A stretch of 26,137 bases of DNA, taken from positions 1 through 26,137 of the forward strand of contig USAL01000015.1 in NCBI GenBank assembly GCA_900552545.1. Direction: 5' to 3'. The position numbers and the translations under genes were made by a program. This document shows, one piece after another, positions 1 through 6,352 of this stretch. The notes under the pieces are model-generated. The model saw only the letters and a program-made list of their open reading frames with translations. It was not told the DNA's origin and did not search any database. The stretch's first letter is position 1. Each line of letters begins with the position of its first letter. Origin of the DNA: an uncultured Sutterella sp. (GTDB taxonomy: Bacteria > Pseudomonadota > Gammaproteobacteria > Burkholderiales > Burkholderiaceae_F).

Positions 1-1
1 C

Positions 2-199
2 GGCACCAAGATGCACGACAAGGGCGAATGCGTCGTCTCGGGCGGCCGCGTGCTCTGCGTCGTGGGGCTTGGCAACAGCATCACCGAGGCGCAGCGCGAG
101 GCGTACGCCGCCGCCGATCAGGTACACTTCGAGGGCGCTCAGATGCGTCGCGACATCGGCTACCGCGCCATTGCGCGCGAGAAGGGCTGCGCGAAGTAA
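2..199 (+). CDS. purD: Phosphoribosylamine-glycine ligase, C-terminal end (partial)
   Basis: This is the last 65 codons of PurD, the ATP-grasp enzyme that joins glycine to phosphoribosylamine in the second step of de novo purine synthesis. The 5' part lies outside the window and the frame is open from base 2. The visible residues match the C-terminal domain of the family: a GGRVLCVVGLG strand-turn segment, a helix of the AQREAYAAADQ type, and the conserved RRDIGYRAI close to the end. The stop is TAA at 197-199. Nothing suggests damage. The gene leads into a plus-strand block that continues with a secreted protein and nadD. Confidence 0.93.
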   Translation, partial: GTKMHDKGECVVSGGRVLCVVGLGNSITEAQREAYAAADQVHFEGAQMRRDIGYRAIAREKGCAK

Positions 200-302
200 G
201 CGCCTGGCGGCTGCCACAGCCCGCTGACGGCTGCGGCACAGGGAGCGGACGATGAGCGCACACGAGCACGAGGCATGACATTCTTTCTATCAAGGTGCCC
301 TC

Positions 303-1010
303 TTGATTCAACCGCTTGAACGGACCGAATTGACAACACCCGCAAGATGCGCCCTCAAGGCAAAAAGCCTGCGGGCGGCATGCGCCGCGCTGCTCGCCTT
401 TGGCCTGATGAGCGTGATGGGTTCGTGCGTGCAGGCGCAAGGCGCCGAGCCCGGCCTTGAGGAGCCCTTCTCCTACCCCGCCTCGCTTCTGCGTGCGCGC
501 AGCACCTACACGGTCTCGCCCGCCACGCCGGTACTTCTCGGAAGCACCGTGGTGGTGCTCGAGCAGTCAAGGCTCACCGACGTTGCCGCCATCGCGCACG
601 CGCCGGTGCACGTCGAAGGCAGCGGCCGCAGCGCCCGGCGCTGGGTCTGTGCGCAGGCCCAGGGCGCCACGCATCCGGTGAAGCTCTGGTTCATCGCAAC
701 CGGTCAGGAAACGGTGACCGAGGTGCAGATGCGCCCGGGCATGTTTGCCGAAACCGCTGGCTGCGGCGAGCTCACGAACCACTTCGAGCCCGTCACCTTG
801 TCGCGGATCGCAAGCGGCATGACCGTCGACTCGGTCGTGCGCGACATCGGGCCTGCGAGCGCGCGCGACGCGCGCGGCTGGCACTTCTGGGTCTCGCGGC
901 GCAGCTATGAGTACTACGAGCAGAAGTTCACCGAATACGTCTGGGTGGGGGCTCTCGCCGATGAAAAAGGCGTGATCAGCGACGTCTTCACCACGCAGAT
1001 CACGCGCTAG
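303..1010 (+). CDS. Secreted or lipid-anchored protein of unknown function, possible BamE/SmpA-like C-terminus
   Basis: I do not recognise this 235-residue protein. The start is TTG at 303, chosen because AAGGTG lies at 292-297, five bases upstream. Residues 19-45 look like a signal sequence: basic KAKSLR, then a hydrophobic stretch, ending in either VQA-QG (signal peptidase I) or the imperfect lipobox VMGSC. The rest is mixed alpha/beta with no obvious catalytic motif. The C-terminal 80 residues contain a SRIASGMTVDSVVRDIG segment followed by a WHFW strand and an aromatic-rich YEYYEQ stretch. That faintly resembles the small outer-membrane BamE/SmpA fold (GMT..V...LG, then W strands), so a periplasmic or outer-membrane role is a guess. 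The gene occupies the place between purD and nadD where many Burkholderiales carry hemF. Confidence 0.68.
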   Translation: MIQPLERTELTTPARCALKAKSLRAACAALLAFGLMSVMGSCVQAQGAEPGLEEPFSYPASLLRARSTYTVSPATPVLLGSTVVVLEQSRLTDVAAIAHAPVHVEGSGRSARRWVCAQAQGATHPVKLWFIATGQETVTEVQMRPGMFAETAGCGELTNHFEPVTLSRIASGMTVDSVVRDIGPASARDARGWHFWVSRRSYEYYEQKFTEYVWVGALADEKGVISDVFTTQITR

Positions 1011-1140
1011 GGCACGCTCTTCCGCACCCACGGCAACTCCTGCAACGACAGCACCGCTGGCGCAGCGCGCACGCCTGCGGTCTTAGAATTTTTTATCCTC
1101 AAGCGCAACGCACGAGCTAACGACATTTCGAGCAACCATC

Positions 1141-1824
1141 ATGCTTGTCAGACGCGGTTTCGGACTTTTCGGCGGCACCTTTGATCCCATTCACAACGGC
1201 CACCTTGCCGTCGCACGCGGGGCGCTTCGCGCGATGCCCTTGTCGCGCATCGACTTCGTGCTCGCTCCCCGTCCCTGGCAGAAGGCCGTGGCCACCTCGG
1301 TGCGCGATCGTCTTGCCATGCTGCAGGAGGCGCTCGCAAACGAGCCCAACATCGAGGTCAATACGCTTGAAATCATGCGCGAGGGCAACACCTACACGAT
1401 TGATACGCTCTGCGAGATGCGCCGCCTGACGGGCCCTGCCGCCCCTCTGGTTCTCATTCTCGGGGCCGATCAGTGGAAGAACCTTCACACCTGGCGCGAC
1501 TGGCGCAGGTTTACCGAGTACGCCCACATCGCCCTCTGCAACCGCGCCGACACGGCGCCGGTGGACGCCGACCCCGAGGTCGATGCCTTCTTCAAGGACA
1601 AGTTCGTCGACGCGCAGCGCATCACGGACTCGCCCGCCGGGCGCCTGTGCACGTTCAGCATTCCCGCGCATGAGGCAAGTTCCACTAAAATTCGCCAGAT
1701 TCTGGCCCAGTTTCCTTTTGACGAAGCGATGCGCCGGCTCGAAAACTGGCTGCCGCTGCGCGTGGCAAGCTACCTCACCGCGCGAGGGCTCTACACGCAT
1801 CCCGGGCGAAGCAAGGGCGCATAG
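1141..1824 (+). CDS. nadD: Nicotinate-nucleotide adenylyltransferase
   Basis: NadD transfers AMP from ATP to nicotinate mononucleotide, giving deamido-NAD, the penultimate step of NAD synthesis in the cytoplasm. The 227-residue product begins with the nucleotidyltransferase signature GLFGGTFDPIHNGH, in which H18 and H21 form the HxGH ATP site. Near the C-terminus it has the second family motif SSTKIR. Length is normal for the family. ATG at 1141 is used because the motif begins only a few residues later; no strong ribosome binding site is visible. A T-rich stretch at 1089-1094 after a weak 5-bp stem (1061-1065 with 1075-1079) may end the preceding gene, but poorly. The next genes, rsfS and rlmH, are its standard neighbours. 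Confidence 0.97.
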   Translation: MLVRRGFGLFGGTFDPIHNGHLAVARGALRAMPLSRIDFVLAPRPWQKAVATSVRDRLAMLQEALANEPNIEVNTLEIMREGNTYTIDTLCEMRRLTGPAAPLVLILGADQWKNLHTWRDWRRFTEYAHIALCNRADTAPVDADPEVDAFFKDKFVDAQRITDSPAGRLCTFSIPAHEASSTKIRQILAQFPFDEAMRRLENWLPLRVASYLTARGLYTHPGRSKGA

Positions 1825-2056
1825 GGTCTTGTTGGGCTTCTGAAGGCCTTGCAGGCCCTGTCTGACACAAGAGATCCTTGAAGGTCGTGCGCCTTCTACG
1901 TCCAGTCGGTTCAGCCGATCGCCCCCGTTTGAGCAAATTTCTGCAATATCTCAGCCGCCCCGAGCGCGGCGGTGCGCTGCGCCCGCAAAAGGGCGTCTCA
2001 AAAAGCGCACGACCGGAAGAAAACGCCGAAAACGCCGTTTTGTCCGGACTCATTTT

Positions 2057-2431
2057 TTGGAGTACATCAATCTTGACAACCAACGAACTCGTTCTGAGCA
2101 CCACATCCGCGTCTACAACACCACCAAGAAGACGAGCGCCTTCTCGCACGTCGTCATCTGCTCGGGCACGAGCAACCGTCAGACCCGCGCGCTTGCCAAC
2201 TCGGTAAGCCGTGCGCTCAAGGACATGGGCCACCGCGTCAACGGCATCGAAGGCGGCGACACAGGCGAATGGGTGCTCCTTGATGCGGGCGACGTCGTCG
2301 TGCACTGCCTGCAGCCTGCCATGCGCGCCTACTACAACCTCGAGGAGCTCTGGGGCCCGGATCTCGTGAAGGTGCCGCCGCTCGTCAAGCCCGAGACCAA
2401 GGCGCAGACCGACGCCACTCCCGGCCTCTGA
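2057..2431 (+). CDS. rsfS: Ribosomal silencing factor RsfS, 5' end apparently frameshifted or deleted
   Basis: RsfS binds ribosomal protein uL14 (L14) and blocks subunit joining during starvation. From the HIRVYNTT segment onward the protein is a clear family member, with SGTSNRQTRALA, EGGDTGEWVLLD, GDVVVH and YYNLEELWG. The 5' end is odd. Family members usually have about 20 residues, a helix such as LQ...ALEDIKA, before this point. Here the open frame only reaches a TTG at 2057 and gives an unfamiliar N-terminus. A better start is TTG at 2073, with GGAG at 2059-2062, which reads MTTNELVL and looks like a genuine RsfS beginning. It lies in a different frame, so a -1 shift near 2096 plus loss of about a dozen codons is implied. 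This may be a mutation or a sequence error. The function call is firm; the start is not. Confidence 0.83.
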   Translation: MEYINLDNQRTRSEHHIRVYNTTKKTSAFSHVVICSGTSNRQTRALANSVSRALKDMGHRVNGIEGGDTGEWVLLDAGDVVVHCLQPAMRAYYNLEELWGPDLVKVPPLVKPETKAQTDATPGL

Positions 2432-2448
2432 TTGCCTCGAGGCACATC

Positions 2449-2916
2449 ATGCGCATTACCGTTGTTGCCGTCGGCCTGCGCCAGCCCGCCTGGGCCGACG
2501 AGGCCGTCCGCGACTACCTTGCACGCTTTCCCCGCGACTTCACGGTAAGCGTCAAGGAGGTCAAGGCCGAAACCCGCAGCGGGCAGACGCCCGCCAAGCT
2601 CATGGCAGCCGAAGCCGAACGCATTGAGAAGGCGATTCCCGCCGGCGACATCGTAGTCGCCCTCGACGAACACGGGCGCGACCTCACCACCATGGATTTC
2701 GCTCAGAAGATCCAGGGCTGGCAAAACGAGGGCTCGGGCGTGACCTTCATCATCGGCGGCGCCGACGGGCTTGATCCCCGCATCAAGAAAGAAGCGCGTC
2801 TCATGATGCGCATCTCCTCGATGACGCTGCCGCACGCCTTCGCGCGCGTGCTGCTGTGCGAGCAGATCTACCGCGCTTGGTCGATTCTGCACAACCACCC
2901 CTATCACCGGGCGTAG
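2449..2916 (+). CDS. rlmH: 23S rRNA (pseudouridine1915-N3)-methyltransferase
   Basis: RlmH is a SPOUT-class methyltransferase that uses S-adenosylmethionine to methylate pseudouridine 1915 in helix 69 of 23S rRNA, acting on assembled 70S ribosomes. The 155-residue product has the normal length. It shows the start MRITVVAVG, the VALDEHGRDLTTMDFA segment, the knot-forming glycine-rich FIIGGADGLD, and the C-terminal RAWSILHNHPYHRA that is diagnostic of the family. The ATG at 2449 lies 17 bases after the rsfS stop, so the two genes are almost certainly co-transcribed. No disruption is seen. Confidence 0.97.
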   Translation: MRITVVAVGLRQPAWADEAVRDYLARFPRDFTVSVKEVKAETRSGQTPAKLMAAEAERIEKAIPAGDIVVALDEHGRDLTTMDFAQKIQGWQNEGSGVTFIIGGADGLDPRIKKEARLMMRISSMTLPHAFARVLLCEQIYRAWSILHNHPYHRA

Positions 2917-2970
2917 AGAGCCTGGGCCGAGCGCATCAAATTTATTTCGCCTCAAAACGAACTTTCAACC

Positions 2971-3579
2971 ATGCCCCGCCTTTATCTTGCGAGCAAAAGC
3001 CCGCGCCGCCGTGAAATCCTCGCCTCCATGGGCGTCACCGACATTGCGCTTCTTGTCGCCGGTCCCATGACGCCCGGCTTTTTTGCGGGCGACGAAGTGC
3101 AGATGGCGGGAGAGCGCCCCGAAGACTACGTGCTGCGCACGGCAACCGACAAGGCCCGTCAGGCACTTGCCCGCATCCGCGCGCAGAATCTCAACCCGGC
3201 GCCCGTGCTTGCGGCCGACACGGTCGTGATCCTTCAGGGGGAGATTCTCGGCAAGCCCGCCGACCGCGAGGAGGCGCGCAGCTTTCTCAACCGCCTCTCG
3301 GGGCAGACGCACGAAGTGCGCACGGCCTTGGTCGCAGGCACGAGCGAAGAGGACATGAAGAGCGCCGTGAGCATCTCGCAGGTGCATTTCTGCGCGCTTG
3401 AACCCGAGCAGATCGAGGCCTACATCGCCACCGACGAGCCCTACGACAAGGCGGGCGGCTACGGCATCCAGGGCCTTGCGGGACTCTTCATCGACCGCAT
3501 CGCCGGCAGCTACTCGGGCATCATGGGGCTGCCGGTGTTTGAAACCGGTCGACTTCTGAAGCACTTCGGCGTGCTCTAG
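2971..3579 (+). CDS. maf: Maf-type nucleoside triphosphate pyrophosphatase (dTTP/UTP, YhdE type)
   Basis: Maf proteins hydrolyse nucleoside triphosphates to monophosphates and pyrophosphate, cleansing the pool of modified nucleotides. The 202-residue product begins with the family signature LYLASKSPRRREIL and has the catalytic LAADTVVIL segment and SGQTHEVRTA. The DKAGGYGIQGL ... GSYSGIMGLPVFET stretch resembles the YhdE (dTTP/UTP) branch rather than the YceF (m7GTP) branch; that assignment is inference. The ATG at 2971 is 54 bases after rlmH. In related genomes the next gene is usually rng (ribonuclease G); here the block ends with inverted repeats and a truncated DUF4143 gene. Confidence 0.95.
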   Translation: MPRLYLASKSPRRREILASMGVTDIALLVAGPMTPGFFAGDEVQMAGERPEDYVLRTATDKARQALARIRAQNLNPAPVLAADTVVILQGEILGKPADREEARSFLNRLSGQTHEVRTALVAGTSEEDMKSAVSISQVHFCALEPEQIEAYIATDEPYDKAGGYGIQGLAGLFIDRIAGSYSGIMGLPVFETGRLLKHFGVL

Positions 3580-3600
3580 CCCGCATCCTTCAAAGCATCA

Positions 3601-3627
3601 AATCCGGCGGCCGATGGCGGCCGGATT
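3601..3627. repeat. Inverted repeat just after maf
   Basis: An 8-bp perfect stem, AATCCGGC at 3601-3608 with GCCGGATT at 3620-3627, begins 22 bases after the maf stop. The 11-base loop is itself GC-rich. There is no T-run on either side, so it is not a canonical intrinsic terminator. It may protect the 3' end of the maf message or be a dispersed palindromic element. Confidence 0.45.
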
Positions 3628-3679
3628 CTGATGCGGTTCCCAACGCACCTGCACTTGAAAATCCGCCGCTTGTCGCGGC

Positions 3680-3705
3680 GTCTGTCCGACCGCGCTCGGA
3701 CAGAC
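3680..3705. repeat. Perfect 10-bp inverted repeat upstream of the truncated DUF4143 gene
   Basis: GTCTGTCCGA at 3680-3689 and TCGGACAGAC at 3696-3705 form a perfect 10-bp stem with a 6-base loop. It ends 13 bases before the TTG start of the DUF4143 remnant and has no following T-run. It sits where the missing ATPase half of that gene would be expected, so it could mark a deletion junction. It could equally be an operator or a transcript hairpin; the sequence alone does not decide. Confidence 0.5.
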
Positions 3706-3718
3706 GGGCGAACTAGCC

Positions 3719-4420
3719 TTGTCTCATGCATTCGACTATGTTGATGCCATTGTCCGCGAGGACATTTCACGCGTCGATGGAACGCGTCGGAATGAGGAGA
3801 CGGCCCGCAGGCTTCTGCGTGCCTACGCACGCGCCCAAGGCACACAAATGTCGCTCACCGACATCGCAAAGGATGTCGGGCGGCAGGCCTGTGAGAAGAC
3901 GAGCGGAACGTACCTCTCGGCGCTGCGCCGGATTTTCGTCGTTGAGGACATGCCTGCATGGAAGCCCAAAATGCGCTCCAAAACGGCTGTCCGCACCTCC
4001 GATACGCGCTACTTCGTCGATCCGTCCATTGCAACAGCGGCTCTTGGCGTCGGTCCGCGCGACCTGCTTTTGAATCCTGAAACTTTCGGCTTCATCTTCG
4101 AGACGCTGTGCATGCGCGACCTTCGCGTCTACGCGGAGGCGCTCGACGACTCCGTCAGTCATTTCCGAGACAAGAACGGACTTGAGTGCGATGCCGTCGT
4201 CCATCGCCGCGACGGCCGCTACGGGCTCATTGAAACCAAGCTTGGAAGCGAGAAGGACATCGATGACGGCGTCAAGGCCCTGAAGACGCTCTCGAGGAAA
4301 ATCGATACGGACGCCATGCTCCCCCCTTCATTTCTGATGGTTTTGACCACCTCAGGCGATTTTGCTTTTCGCCGCGACGACGGGATCCTGGTCGTGCCGA
4401 TCGGTTGCCTGAAGCCTTGA
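3719..4420 (+). CDS. DUF4143-domain protein lacking its AAA ATPase half, probable remnant
   Basis: The 233-residue product matches the C-terminal half of the widespread AAA+/DUF4143 ATPases, proteins of about 400 residues found in many gut bacteria and often linked to toxin or mobile functions. Visible are the linker DYVDAIVREDISRVDG, the winged-helix-like region (RRLLRAYARAQGTQMSLTDI, then YLSALRRIFVVEDMPAW), the FETLCMRDLRVYAE helix, and the nuclease-like ending FRDKNGLECDAV followed by LIETKLGS. The N-terminal P-loop domain is absent: the frame is closed by TGA at 3656-3658, and no ribosome binding site precedes the TTG at 3719. It is most likely a decaying remnant, although the DUF4143 part itself is uninterrupted. 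It converges on larE across only 27 bases. Confidence 0.72.
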   Translation: MSHAFDYVDAIVREDISRVDGTRRNEETARRLLRAYARAQGTQMSLTDIAKDVGRQACEKTSGTYLSALRRIFVVEDMPAWKPKMRSKTAVRTSDTRYFVDPSIATAALGVGPRDLLLNPETFGFIFETLCMRDLRVYAEALDDSVSHFRDKNGLECDAVVHRRDGRYGLIETKLGSEKDIDDGVKALKTLSRKIDTDAMLPPSFLMVLTTSGDFAFRRDDGILVVPIGCLKP

Positions 4421-4447
4421 GCGAGTTTTGCGTCCGCGCTTTTCTTA

Positions 4448-5356
4448 CTAGTGCCCCGCGCTCTCGAGGCGGTCGTAGTAGCCTGAGAGCACGTCCATGG
4501 CCTCGACGGTGAGGCCTTCGAGCCGCCCGCCGAAGTGCGCGATGAGCGCCGTGCGGATGTCAGACAAAAGCGCTGCTTCATTGCACCCTGAGCGCAAGGC
4601 GGCTGAATTGAGCCCCTCGCGGGCCACATGCAGCGCCGGGTGCACGCCGTCGGGGTAGCGCAGCCGAAACGCGAGCCCCTGTCCCAGAGGGCTTTCCGCG
4701 AGCCATTCCTCCACCTCGCCCACGGTCGCAAGCGCGCTTTGCCGCGGCTCGACGCCGTAGGGAAAGCGCGTCAGAAGGCAGGGGCGCGCCGCCTGATTGG
4801 GGAGCGGAAGCCCCAGCTCGGCCGCCCAGCGGCGGATCAGGGGCTTTGTAAAGTTCGCCTCGGCCAGAGGCGAAAATACTCCAAGCTCGGCCACCGCCCG
4901 GCTTCCCGGGCGAAAGACGCCCAGGTCTGAGGCATTGGTGCCGTCGCAGAGCCTGCCGCCTTCGGCCATCGTCTGAAGCTGCGAGAAAATCGCCTTTTTG
5001 CGAACATAGCAGCGCTCGCGCCCGGCGCGGGCTAGCGTCTGGGGACTTGCAAGCGCAATGTGCACAACCTCGGCTTCAAGGTTCATCGCACGCGCTAGCG
5101 CCACGGCCTGCTCGGTTTCTTCGGGCGCAATATGGTCGCCTGCAACGTGAAGAAGCCGCACGGCATAGCCTTCGCTCGCCGCGCAAAAGCTGAGAAACCT
5201 GCTGTCGAGCCCGCCGGAATAGGCAACCGTCAGGCGCCGGGTGCCGCCAGCGGCAGACGCAAACGCCTGAGCGAGCTTTTCAAAAAGGTGCGCTGCCTCC
5301 CCATCTTTCCCGAGGTTAGTGCTGCCTGCCGCGGTTTTGAATTGAATCGTTTCCAT
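4448..5356 (-). CDS. larE: LarE-like ATP-dependent sacrificial sulfur transferase (PP-loop family)
   Basis: LarE adenylates a pyridine dinucleotide carboxylate and transfers sulfur from its own cysteine in making the nickel-pincer cofactor of lactate racemase. The 302-residue product has the PP-loop YSGGLDS (47-52), the CDGTNASDL segment, RPGSRAVAELGVFSPL, and PCLLTRFPYG. In that last motif C193 aligns with the sacrificial cysteine of Lactobacillus LarE. C116 is present in ERCYVRKK, but the second cysteine of the usual CYYCK motif is an arginine (R119). ATG at 5356 was chosen for the AGAGG seven bases upstream and because family homology starts soon after. The start overlaps the end of miaA by 41 bases, so the two are co-translated. 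No larB, larC or larA is in the window, so another substrate is possible. Confidence 0.85.
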   Translation of the reverse strand: METIQFKTAAGSTNLGKDGEAAHLFEKLAQAFASAAGGTRRLTVAYSGGLDSRFLSFCAASEGYAVRLLHVAGDHIAPEETEQAVALARAMNLEAEVVHIALASPQTLARAGRERCYVRKKAIFSQLQTMAEGGRLCDGTNASDLGVFRPGSRAVAELGVFSPLAEANFTKPLIRRWAAELGLPLPNQAARPCLLTRFPYGVEPRQSALATVGEVEEWLAESPLGQGLAFRLRYPDGVHPALHVAREGLNSAALRSGCNEAALLSDIRTALIAHFGGRLEGLTVEAMDVLSGYYDRLESAGH

Positions 5357-6344
5357 ATCGGGCCTCTTTGTTGCCTTGGTTGACGGTCTTGCAGCGCTCA
5401 TCCCAGAGCGCGAGGATTGCCTCGGCAATCGCCTCGCGCGAGGCGCCGTAGGGATCAAAAAAGGCGACCTGCGGCATGCTTCTGAGCCACGTGATCTGAC
5501 GCTTGGCGAGCTGCCGCGTACTGGCCTTGCCGGCCTCAAGAAACTCGCGCATGTTGGTTTCGCCCGCAAGATGCGCAATCGCCTGTCGATAGCCCACGGC
5601 GCGCATGCTCGCAAGATCTGGCGAAAAGCCCGTGCGCGCCATCAGCGTGCGCACTTCGTCAAGCAAGCCCGCGGCCACCATCGCCTCAAAGCGCGCGCCG
5701 ATGTCGGCATGAAGTCGTGCGCGGTCCGAGGGCAGCAGCGCCGTGGTGACGATGCCGGGATCGGGCTCTCTTTTGCCGCTTTGAAAGCTCGTGATCGTGC
5801 GCCCGGTCATGGCAAAGACTTCAAGCGCGCGGGCGATGCGCTGGCTGTCGTTGGGGTTGAGCCTTTGGGCGGCCTCGGGGTCGACGGCGGCAAGCGCCTC
5901 GTGCATCGCGGGCCACCCTTTGGCACGCGCTTCGCTCGCTACGGCCTCGCGCACCTCGGGCGTACTCGTGGGCAGCTCGTCGATACCCTCGCGCAGCGCC
6001 TTGGCGTAGAGCATCGTGCCGCCCACGATCACGGGAAGTCTGCCGCGCGCATTGATTTCATCGATGAGCCGCAGCGCATCGGCGCGAAAGTCGGCCGCGC
6101 TGTAGCTCTCCTCAATCTCGACGATGTCGATCAGGTGGTGCGGCACGAGCGCGCGCTCAGCCGCGTCGGGCTTGGCCGTGCCGATGTCCATGCCGCGGTA
6201 GACGAGAGCCGAGTCGACCGAAATGACTTCAATCGGCCGGCGTTGGGCGATCGCAAGCGACACCGCGGTCTTGCCGCTAGCCGTAGGCCCGAGAATCATG
6301 AGCGCCCGCGGGGCGTCCTGCACTTTCAATTCCTTCTCAATCAT
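5316..6344 (-). CDS. miaA: tRNA dimethylallyltransferase
   Basis: MiaA transfers a dimethylallyl group to N6 of adenosine 37 in tRNAs that read codons starting with U, stabilising the codon-anticodon pair. The 342-residue product has the P-loop GPTASGKTAVSLA near the N-terminus, the DSALVYRGMDIGTAKP segment, PHHLIDI, the VGGTMLYAKAL motif, and the C-terminal MRAVGYRQ and TRQLAKRQITWLR segments. The ATG at 6344 is 8 bases after the mutL stop, and the 3' end overlaps larE by 41 bases, so mutL-miaA-larE reads as one operon. A longer open frame extends upstream into mutL but has no family similarity. The last 20 or so residues are not conserved. Confidence 0.97.
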   Translation of the reverse strand: MIEKELKVQDAPRALMILGPTASGKTAVSLAIAQRRPIEVISVDSALVYRGMDIGTAKPDAAERALVPHHLIDIVEIEESYSAADFRADALRLIDEINARGRLPVIVGGTMLYAKALREGIDELPTSTPEVREAVASEARAKGWPAMHEALAAVDPEAAQRLNPNDSQRIARALEVFAMTGRTITSFQSGKREPDPGIVTTALLPSDRARLHADIGARFEAMVAAGLLDEVRTLMARTGFSPDLASMRAVGYRQAIAHLAGETNMREFLEAGKASTRQLAKRQITWLRSMPQVAFFDPYGASREAIAEAILALWDERCKTVNQGNKEARYGNDSIQNRGRQH

Positions 6345-6352
6345 GACCCTTC

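Noticed and set aside
1061..1094. Weak stem and T-run after the secreted unknown gene
   Set aside because: The stem is only 5 bp and the T-run begins nine bases later, so it is not convincing as a terminator.
1878..2207. Open frame of about 109 codons upstream of and overlapping rsfS
   Set aside because: Apart from the short MTTNELVL segment, which may be the true rsfS start, it is low-complexity Ser/Arg/Ala sequence with no family similarity.
5357..5614. Upstream extension of the larE frame
   Set aside because: It lies wholly inside miaA, has no similarity to LarE, and a good ribosome binding site serves the ATG at 5356.
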